This document shows positions 1-5,002 of a DNA stretch of 7,458 bases, in pieces. Source of the stretch: Methanosarcinales archaeon (GTDB taxonomy: Archaea; Halobacteriota; Methanosarcinia; Methanosarcinales; Methanocomedenaceae); NCBI GenBank assembly GCA_013330355.1, contig DUIM01000097.1, positions 1 through 7,458 of the forward strand, read 5' to 3'. The stretch's first letter is position 1; each line of letters opens with the position of its first letter. The position numbers were made by a program, and so were the translations under genes. The notes below the pieces were generated by a model. It was not told the origin of the DNA, did no database searches, and saw nothing but the letters and a program-made list of their open reading frames with translations.

Positions 1-393
1 ATATTATATAAGAGAGCTGGAAGATTTAAAGAAGCACACAAGGTTTTTGCTTCAAACTTTGATATTCTTCGTGAGGATCAGAAAGCTGTGCATGAATTTG
101 CACAAACAAAGATGAAATTAGCATCAAAAGAGCGAGGACATGTTCGAAAACGATTAAACAAAGAAGCTCTTGAACTATTACATAGAGCTATACAATTATC
201 AGATGATCATATTAGGACTGCTTGGTGTTGGTTTGATCTTGCAAGAACTTTAAATTGGTTGCGCTCACCTGAGACCGAAATTCTAAGTGCTTATAGTAAA
301 GCTATGGAACTCTTACCTAATGAACCGATATTCAAAGAGAATTATGAGACATGGAGAGCAAACTACGAAAGACGGAGTGGATTAAAAAAATAG
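1..393 (+). CDS. C-terminal part of a TPR-like helical repeat protein (5' end outside window)
   Basis: The reading frame is open from base 1 to the TAG at 391-393, so the gene almost certainly begins to the left of the window. A GTG at 88 is the first in-frame start-like codon but has no convincing ribosome binding site. The visible 130 residues are predicted all-helical, with repeat-like segments: KRAGRFKEAHKVF near the start, EALELLHRAIQLSDDH in the middle, and ILSAYSKAMELLPNEP near the end. The A/L/Y spacing and the closing Pro resemble tetratricopeptide helices, which usually bind other proteins. The extreme C terminus is basic (RRSGLKK). No catalytic motif is present in this part, so the function of the whole protein cannot be told. 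The DNA is clearly more AT-rich than the fragment that follows, which suggests a different history from its right-hand neighbour. Confidence 0.7.
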   Translation: MLYKRAGRFKEAHKVFASNFDILREDQKAVHEFAQTKMKLASKERGHVRKRLNKEALELLHRAIQLSDDHIRTAWCWFDLARTLNWLRSPETEILSAYSKAMELLPNEPIFKENYETWRANYERRSGLKK

Positions 394-420
394 ACCGGTT
401 TTTCAGGGAGTCATACCAAG

Positions 421-750
421 ATAAAGATCTTCGGAGTCTCAGGAAGCCCCAGGAAGGGTTCAACAGATTACATTGTAAATGACGGCCTCAAATACCTTGA
501 AGAGAAATACGGTGCAGAGACCAGCTACTACCCAGCGCATGGTAAAAACCTCAACTTCTGCATCCACTGCGACCACTGCGTCCGTGAGCGCAGCGGCTGC
601 ATCCACAAGGACGACATACCCGAGTTCTACTACGGCCTGGAATGGGCCAACGGCATCATCATCGGCACCCCCGTATACCAAGGCAACCTGAGCGCCCGGA
701 CCAAGACCATGCTGGACCGCTGCCGGGCCATGGTGCGTGGAGTGCACTCC
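421..750 (+). pseudogene. Truncated iron-sulfur flavoprotein / NADPH-dependent FMN reductase-like gene remnant
   Basis: Translation from 421 gives a typical N terminus of the iron-sulfur flavoprotein family: IKIFGVSGSPRKGSTDYIV (FMN-phosphate loop), a compact cluster motif FCIHCDHC followed by a Cys six residues later (CX2CX2CX6C), and the flavin loop GTPVYQGNLSARTKTMLDRC. Family members are flavodoxin-like electron carriers with FMN and one 4Fe-4S cluster, usually around 190-210 residues. Here similarity stops after about 105 residues, near 735-750. The frame then runs through AT-rich, unrelated codons to a TGA at 811-813. The expected start position carries ATA (421-423) instead of ATG, although a GGAG lies at 407-410, and no ATG, GTG or TTG lies between the upstream TAG (391-393) and the conserved part. 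Both the lost start and the missing C-terminal half point to a pseudogene. The fragment is GC-rich, unlike both flanks. Confidence 0.8.
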
Positions 751-751
751 A
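738..751. repeat. Perfect 14-bp palindrome at the break in the flavoprotein remnant
   Basis: TGGAGTGCACTCCA reads the same on both strands. It lies exactly where recognisable flavoprotein coding ends and base composition drops to AT-rich. It may be an operator-like or recombination site, or chance; no flanking terminal repeats of an insertion sequence were seen. Confidence 0.6.
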
Positions 752-796
752 ATGTTTATTGCATAAGACTTTTGAATTCAAAAATATTACAAAATC

Positions 797-895
797 TTAA
801 AAGAAATACTTGATCAGCGAACCGATAGAAATGCGAAATCCATAAGCATCCTCCCGATGCCTCAGCGCCTTCAGCCCGAGGTCGTTGACATTCAC
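797..895 (-). pseudogene. Possible coding remnant or 32-codon small ORF (unrecognised)
   Basis: A GTG at 895 opens 32 codons ending in TAA at 797-799. The first two-thirds are GC-rich, with coding-like codons (GTC AAC GAC CTC GGG CTG AAG GCG CTG), inside an otherwise AT-rich spacer. The peptide looks protein-like: NDLGLKALRHRED, then AYGFRISIGSLIKYFF at the end. No Shine-Dalgarno precedes the GTG, and a stop lies four codons upstream of it, so this is more likely the tail end of a degraded gene than a functional small protein. The family is not recognised. It could also be chance open sequence. Confidence 0.3.
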
Positions 896-990
896 CCAGC
901 ATAATTAGCTGAAGGGTTAATAGCAATCTATGAAATAGTTTAAAAGTGCTGTTACTACAAAAAAGTATCAAAAAAATCGATTCATATAGC

Positions 991-1003
991 AAATTTAATT
1001 AAC
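991..1003 (+). promoter_or_regulatory. Candidate TATA box for the gpgP operon
   Basis: TTTAATTAA at 994-1002 is centred about 28 bases before the gpgP ATG. There is no purine-rich Shine-Dalgarno between it and the start. This spacing would place transcription start at or next to the ATG, consistent with a leaderless or near-leaderless archaeal transcript. The surrounding region is AT-rich throughout, so the assignment is tentative. Confidence 0.35.
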
Positions 1004-1025
1004 AAGTAACTCTCATTATACCAAC

Positions 1026-1847
1026 ATGGAAGAAATGCAAGCATCCGAATATATAATTTATACAGATATGGATGGCACCCTTGTCGATCACGATACATAT
1101 TCCTATGATGCAGCCCTGCCTGCCCTGGAACTCATTAATAAGAAAAATATCCCGTTAATATTTTGTACCAGCAAGACCAGGGCTGAACTTGAGGTTTACT
1201 GCCATAAACTTGACATCCACCATCCCTTTATTTCCGAGAACGGTGGGGCCATATTCATCCCACTGGATTATTTTGACTTCCCCTATGATCACACAAAACA
1301 AATCGACAATTACAACGTGATCGAATTAGGTGTGGGATACAATATACTTGAAAGTAATTTAAAAGAAATATGTGCTAAGATCGACTGCCAGGTAATTGGA
1401 TTCGGGGATATGGATGTGGATGAGGTGTGCCAGGACACAGGACTTGACAGGGAATGCGCTGCACTTGCCAAGCAGCGGGACTATGATGAAGCTTTCAGGA
1501 TCAAAAGTCCGGCCCCGAAAGATGAACTGCTGGAGCAGGAAATCAGGAAAAGGGGTTTCAATTATACCAAAGGCGGACGTTACTACCATATAATGGGTAA
1601 TAATGACAAGGGAAAGGCAGTACACATACTTACAGACCTTTACAGGACAAAATGGCCAGGTGTAAAAACAATAGGACTGGGCGACAGCCTCAACGACCTG
1701 CCCATGCTAATGGCCGTGGATATTGGTATATTAGTGCAAAAACCAGACGGGAATTATGACCCATCCATAACATCACCAAATATCAAGCAGGGAACAGGTA
1801 TCGGACCGAAAGGATGGAATCAGGAACTTATTAATATTCTGGAATAG
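1026..1847 (+). CDS. gpgP: Glucosyl-3-phosphoglycerate phosphatase (mannosyl-3-phosphoglycerate phosphatase family, HAD superfamily)
   Basis: This predicted cytosolic 273-aa HAD phosphatase would remove the phosphate from glucosyl-3-phosphoglycerate (or the mannosyl analogue) to give glucosylglycerate, a compatible solute. HAD motif I is DMDGTL with nucleophile Asp14 and acid/base Asp16. Motif II is the TS at 48-49 in PLIFCTSKTR. Motif IV is GLGDSLNDLPML with metal-binding Asp220 and Asp224. SENGGAIF and the GGRYYHIMG/KGKAV segment are typical of the MPGP branch of Cof-type HADs. The length fits the family. The ATG at 1026 gives a complete N terminus, with a second ATG three codons later; no Shine-Dalgarno is visible. 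The stop is TAG. It is the first gene of a plus-strand run with the 175-aa protein and the GH15-like enzyme, and the matching synthase lies convergently downstream. That synthase is of the GT81 type, so the glucosyl substrate is preferred over mannosyl (inference). Confidence 0.88.
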   Translation: MEEMQASEYIIYTDMDGTLVDHDTYSYDAALPALELINKKNIPLIFCTSKTRAELEVYCHKLDIHHPFISENGGAIFIPLDYFDFPYDHTKQIDNYNVIELGVGYNILESNLKEICAKIDCQVIGFGDMDVDEVCQDTGLDRECAALAKQRDYDEAFRIKSPAPKDELLEQEIRKRGFNYTKGGRYYHIMGNNDKGKAVHILTDLYRTKWPGVKTIGLGDSLNDLPMLMAVDIGILVQKPDGNYDPSITSPNIKQGTGIGPKGWNQELINILE

Positions 1848-1885
1848 AACTTAATATTGCATTACTGTAATATTACTGAAATAAT
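1829..1885. repeat. Cluster of TAATATT-like repeats with inverted pair
   Basis: The end of gpgP and the following 55-bp spacer hold several TAATATT motifs. One pair, at 1852-1858 and 1869-1875, forms an inverted repeat of 7-bp arms around a 10-bp spacer. It may be an internal promoter or operator ahead of the next gene, or a weak processing hairpin; it lacks a T-run and is not a convincing terminator. Confidence 0.3.
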
Positions 1886-1902
1886 ATAGGGAAGGAAAAG
1901 AT

Positions 1903-2430
1903 ATGATTAGACTCGGGAGTATGTTGCCACAGGCATTTATGGTTGGTATAACAGAACTGGTGAAAATGGCAGGTCCTGAAAAAACCTCCATATTGTTATC
2001 CCGTATAGGGCAAGAACTGGCCCAAACACAAGGACCGGGACTTGAAGGCGTCCCGGAAAATGGTTTACACTATTTGCCTATATGCCCTCTTGCAGATGAA
2101 ATAATACGTTTTGTTGACCTTTTTGATGAAAGGCCTGAAGAATTCCAGACAGTTGTGAAATACGTTGCCGAAAAAGAGGCTAGAAATAAGGATAAAGTGG
2201 AATGTCCTGCTATGGCTTCTATCCTATGCCTTATGCACAATGCTTACAGGAAAAAAAGAGCCGAAATGGCAGGCTTCGAAACCTTACATCTTGCATCTAA
2301 GCTATCAATTGCCGGTGCCAGGCTGGCTTATAATGAAGAAGCCATTGAAAAAGCAGGAAAAACAAAAGAAGAGGTTGACAAGATTCTTGAAAAGGGTGCT
2401 TGCGTCTTCAAATTCATCAAAAAGGAGTGA
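1903..2430 (+). CDS. Conserved-looking 175-aa protein of unknown function with four cysteines
   Basis: I do not recognise this family. The product is soluble, without signal peptide or membrane segment, and mostly helical. A GGAAGG stretch at 1890-1895 lies about 7 bases before the ATG, so the start is well supported. Visible features: an N-terminal segment rich in Met/Leu (MLPQAFMVGITELVKMAG), a possible metal- or redox-site set of His57, Cys61 in HYLPICPLADEI, Cys101 and Cys109 in ECPAMASILC followed by His112, and Cys167 in the last helix. The C-terminal quarter is highly charged (KAGKTKEEVDKILEKGA). The CP...CP arrangement loosely recalls ligand- or metal-binding small-molecule sensor domains, but this is not enough to name it. 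The gene ends six bases before the GH15-like gene, whose ribosome binding site overlaps its stop, so the two are almost certainly co-translated and probably act together. Confidence 0.8.
   Translation: MIRLGSMLPQAFMVGITELVKMAGPEKTSILLSRIGQELAQTQGPGLEGVPENGLHYLPICPLADEIIRFVDLFDERPEEFQTVVKYVAEKEARNKDKVECPAMASILCLMHNAYRKKRAEMAGFETLHLASKLSIAGARLAYNEEAIEKAGKTKEEVDKILEKGACVFKFIKKE
2421..2430 (+). promoter_or_regulatory. Ribosome binding site deciding the GH15-like start
   Basis: AAAGGAGTGA holds a GGAG at 2424-2427, eight bases before the GTG at 2436, and overlaps the TGA stop of the 175-aa gene. It favours GTG 2436 over the earlier in-frame TTG at 2400 and GTG at 2427, and implies translational coupling. 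Confidence 0.7.
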
Positions 2431-2435
2431 ATCAC

Positions 2436-3665
2436 GTGGACATAATTGCCGCAGAAAAATTATACCAGAACTGTGTGAAAGTATTACAAGAAAACCAACA
2501 CCCCAATGGTGGTTTCTATGCCAGCCCGCCAGGTACGAGATACCCGTTCATCTATCCTCGTGACCATTCCATCTGTATCCTGGGAGCCATAGCAGCCGAC
2601 ATGTTAAATGAAGCTAAACACGGGCTTGAATTCATACTGTCCGCCCAGAAACCTTCAGGTGAGTTCAGCCAGCGTTATGACGTAGACGGGAACGATACCA
2701 GTTATAAAGACCTGCAGATAGACGGCAACGGCCTGGTGCTCTATGCCCTTAACCAATACCTCAAGGCTACTGGCGGCCTGTTCTTTGATAGCCTGGCAGA
2801 CCGCGCCTTTTGTCTCCAGTACTGGGAGGCTATTGAAAAGGCAGTGGACTTCATACTCCAGAATAAGAACGACGAGATCAACCTCATACATACCATCAAC
2901 AGCATCCACGAATATCCTGCCTACGAACATGGTTTTGAGATATATGCCAATTCCACATGCTGCGCCGGACTGTTCGGAGCTGTTGAGATAGGTGAAACGC
3001 TGAATAAAGATGTGGATAAATGGCGGGAACAGGCAGAACTGATCCGCCAGTCCATATTGGAACGGCTATATAGTCCAAGACGCAGGTCCTTTATCAAGTG
3101 CATACGGGTAAAATACAAAAGTTCAGATCCAATAGGTTATGATGCCTTTGCTTCCACAGTCATAGATGTGGATGCTGTGGAATATGCTCCGGCCCATTTT
3201 GGCCTGATAAAAGAAACTGACCTGAGGAATAAAAAAACAGTACAGCGTATTGACAAAATGCTTTGGGACGAGGAACTGGGCGGACTTAACAGGTATCCTG
3301 AACTCTGGGACCGCAACAATGGAGGATATGGTCCCTGGCTCCACTTTACATGCCAGCTATCCAACCATTATACAGCAATAGGAGATCAGGACATGGCAGA
3401 TAAATACCTGGGCTGGGTGGTGGAGATGGCACATGATAACCTGCTACCCGAACATATTTCAACAGTTGAACGCTTTGAAATGTGGTTAGAAGATTATACG
3501 AATGCCAAGATCCTGAGGGACAGTAAACTCACAATGATCGAGAATATAAGGGCCCACCCGAAGTGGAAAGAAGGGTTTGCTTACGTCACTATGCCCCTTA
3601 TCTGGCCTCATGCCGAATTTATCAGGGCATATACAAATTATAAGCACAAATTCTATGCGGATTAA
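2436..3665 (+). CDS. GH15-like glycoside hydrolase, single (alpha/alpha)6-barrel domain
   Basis: With the GTG start at 2436 the product is 409 aa. It resembles glucoamylase/glucodextranase/trehalase-type GH15 enzymes, inverting hydrolases that release glucose from alpha-glucosides. Visible signatures: YPRD at 40-43 in RYPFIYPRDHS (substrate loop), DLQIDGNGLVLYAL from residue 92, YEHGFEIY with Glu164 and Glu168 where the family carries its general acid, and LLPEHIS with Glu339 as the likely general base. The C terminus MPLIWPHAEFIRAY also matches the family. It lacks the N-terminal beta-sandwich found in many archaeal and bacterial GH15 proteins and has no signal peptide, so it should act in the cytosol on a small soluble substrate. 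Its position after gpgP and opposite gpgS suggests glucosylglycerate or a derivative as substrate; this is inference, and trehalose or maltodextrins remain possible. Known glucosylglycerate hydrolases belong to GH63, so this would be a different solution. Confidence 0.8.
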   Translation: MDIIAAEKLYQNCVKVLQENQHPNGGFYASPPGTRYPFIYPRDHSICILGAIAADMLNEAKHGLEFILSAQKPSGEFSQRYDVDGNDTSYKDLQIDGNGLVLYALNQYLKATGGLFFDSLADRAFCLQYWEAIEKAVDFILQNKNDEINLIHTINSIHEYPAYEHGFEIYANSTCCAGLFGAVEIGETLNKDVDKWREQAELIRQSILERLYSPRRRSFIKCIRVKYKSSDPIGYDAFASTVIDVDAVEYAPAHFGLIKETDLRNKKTVQRIDKMLWDEELGGLNRYPELWDRNNGGYGPWLHFTCQLSNHYTAIGDQDMADKYLGWVVEMAHDNLLPEHISTVERFEMWLEDYTNAKILRDSKLTMIENIRAHPKWKEGFAYVTMPLIWPHAEFIRAYTNYKHKFYAD

Positions 3666-3684
3666 TCACCGGGATGTTGCCTTT
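3666..3684. other. Convergent 19-bp spacer between GH15-like gene and gpgS
   Basis: The spacer separates the two stop codons. A very short hairpin (GTTG at 3676-3679 with CAAC at 3686-3689, loop CCTTTT) spans the gpgS stop. It is too weak to call a bidirectional terminator with confidence, so read-through antisense transcription is plausible. Confidence 0.4.
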
Positions 3685-4896
3685 TCAACCATAGTTATTA
3701 AAATCATTCAAGGCTGCATCCTTTAACTTTTCCCTGATATCGGGCATGGCAGATATCGCCCTTTTCCAGTCAGGGAGATGGACATCCGTAGGATTTTGAA
3801 TATATTCCCGGCCCGCAGATAGCATGTATTTTGAGAAAGCTTCTATCATGCACTCTTCACCATGCCTGCTGTAATTAAGGCCGTTAAACAAGGCATCGGC
3901 ATGGTACTGGCGGACACGGTCCTGGGCCGCACGTTTGAACAGTACATTCACACTTTGCATAAAAGCTTCGTCTATATCCAACCCGTCAACTTCAACCAGG
4001 TTCTTTAATATTGTCTTGATGATGTCTTTTGCCATCTTTTGAATACCTTCTTCATCATCGGATCTTATGGGCCTGTGCTTATGTTCGTAAAATCCAAGAT
4101 CGATCTGGCATATCCTTTTAAGGGCAGTGTTCTTAAAAACTTCGGCAAGCAGTCCCACTTCCAGCCCCCAGTCCCCTGGCATGCGGATGTTGAGTGCAAG
4201 ATCTGAGGTAATGCCAAATTCACCTGATAGAGGATACTTGAATGCACACATGTATCTCAGGAAATCAGAGTTGTAATGTGTCTTTTTCATTAGTGAATTC
4301 AGCAGGGGATTTAGCAGAAGCCTGTTAACACGCCCGTACATAACCAGGTGTTCCATATCGATCCTTGCATAATAGCCCTTGTTATAAAAAAAATCCAGGT
4401 CAGGTTCGACAACCGAATACAACAGTTTTGCAGGCAGGAGCCTGGAATAAGATACAATATCCGCATCATGCATGGCTATGGCATAGCTGTCAAGTGTTGC
4501 AACACCCAGGGCGATCCATGTATCTTTCCCTTTACCGGAAAACATGGTAATGTCAAGGTCTTTTTCCTTTAATTCTTCAATCACCTGTTGTACCGAAGGA
4601 CCGTTGCACCACACTATGATATAGGGTATCTCAAGTTTTGAAAAAAATTGTTTGACCTGGATATATTGCTGCTCATCATCGGCGGCAAGTGCTATTACAA
4701 CTTTAGAAAGGAAATTTGATTCATTGATGTGTTTGAGAATATTTTCGATATGGTCTCCAAATATCTCCTCGAAGAGCATAGGTATCAGCAGCGTCATCGG
4801 ACGCTCCATTGCAATGTCCTCTAATGCTAAACAAAGGGACCTCTCTTCAATCCTGAAATCATGGATCGTCGTGATCCGTTCCTGCATAAAATCCAT
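3685..4896 (-). CDS. gpgS: Glucosyl-3-phosphoglycerate synthase (GT81 family)
   Basis: This 403-aa cytosolic GT-A fold glycosyltransferase would transfer glucose from an NDP-glucose to 3-phosphoglycerate, giving glucosyl-3-phosphoglycerate, the step before GpgP. Supporting features: GKGKD at 121-125, the metal/nucleotide motif HDADIVSYSR with Asp144 and Asp146 (DxD type), the acceptor-loop segment YPLSGEFG at 221-228, DWGLEVG at 242-248, and YEHKHRP at 270-276, whose His272 matches the metal-ligand His of GT81 enzymes. The C-terminal third is helical, as in archaeal members, and the length is as expected (about 400). The ATG at 4896 is preceded by GGAG (complement of 4904-4907) at normal spacing, so it is preferred to the ATG three codons further in. 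It converges on the gpgP run instead of being co-transcribed with it, so synthase and phosphatase must be regulated from separate promoters. Confidence 0.9.
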   Translation of the reverse strand: MDFMQERITTIHDFRIEERSLCLALEDIAMERPMTLLIPMLFEEIFGDHIENILKHINESNFLSKVVIALAADDEQQYIQVKQFFSKLEIPYIIVWCNGPSVQQVIEELKEKDLDITMFSGKGKDTWIALGVATLDSYAIAMHDADIVSYSRLLPAKLLYSVVEPDLDFFYNKGYYARIDMEHLVMYGRVNRLLLNPLLNSLMKKTHYNSDFLRYMCAFKYPLSGEFGITSDLALNIRMPGDWGLEVGLLAEVFKNTALKRICQIDLGFYEHKHRPIRSDDEEGIQKMAKDIIKTILKNLVEVDGLDIDEAFMQSVNVLFKRAAQDRVRQYHADALFNGLNYSRHGEECMIEAFSKYMLSAGREYIQNPTDVHLPDWKRAISAMPDIREKLKDAALNDFNNYG

Positions 4897-5002
4897 CTGG
4901 TCACTCCCTTGTATAAATTATCTGCTGTCATATTTATTATATCTGTTACATATAACTACATTTATTAAATATATAAAATATATATCGCATATGTAGTAAA
5001 TA
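4897..5002 (-). promoter_or_regulatory. gpgS promoter region with candidate TATA box
   Basis: This is a very AT-rich spacer between the AOR stop and gpgS. On the minus strand, TTTTATATA (complement of 4970-4978) fits the archaeal TATA consensus and would start transcription near 4945, giving a leader of roughly 50 bases that ends in a GGAG ribosome binding site (complement of 4904-4907). Since AOR reads in the same direction, this box would give gpgS a promoter independent of it. No clear terminator hairpin for AOR is visible here. Confidence 0.45.

Noticed and set aside
460..747. Long minus-strand reading frame opposite the flavoprotein remnant
   Set aside because: It is the antisense shadow of a recognisable flavoprotein N terminus; the peptide is Ala/Val-rich, low complexity, and matches nothing known.
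756..992. Minus-strand frame of 78 codons in the spacer
   Set aside because: It spans AT-rich DNA plus the GC-rich island in a frame that looks less protein-like than the neighbouring frame at 797-895, and has no ribosome binding site.
738..1025. Insertion sequence or MITE interrupting the flavoprotein gene
   Set aside because: No terminal inverted repeats, target-site duplication or transposase were seen, and the missing 3' half of the flavoprotein does not reappear downstream.
2400..2435. TTG at 2400 as start of the GH15-like gene
   Set aside because: It would overlap the upstream gene by 31 bases without a ribosome binding site, while GTG 2436 has GGAG at proper spacing.
3676..3689. Bidirectional terminator between GH15-like gene and gpgS
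   Set aside because: The stem is only four base pairs with no flanking T-run on either strand beyond four Ts.
4652..4996. Plus-strand frame over the start of gpgS
   Set aside because: It is an antisense shadow of the GT81 coding region with Ser/Ile-rich, non-protein-like composition.
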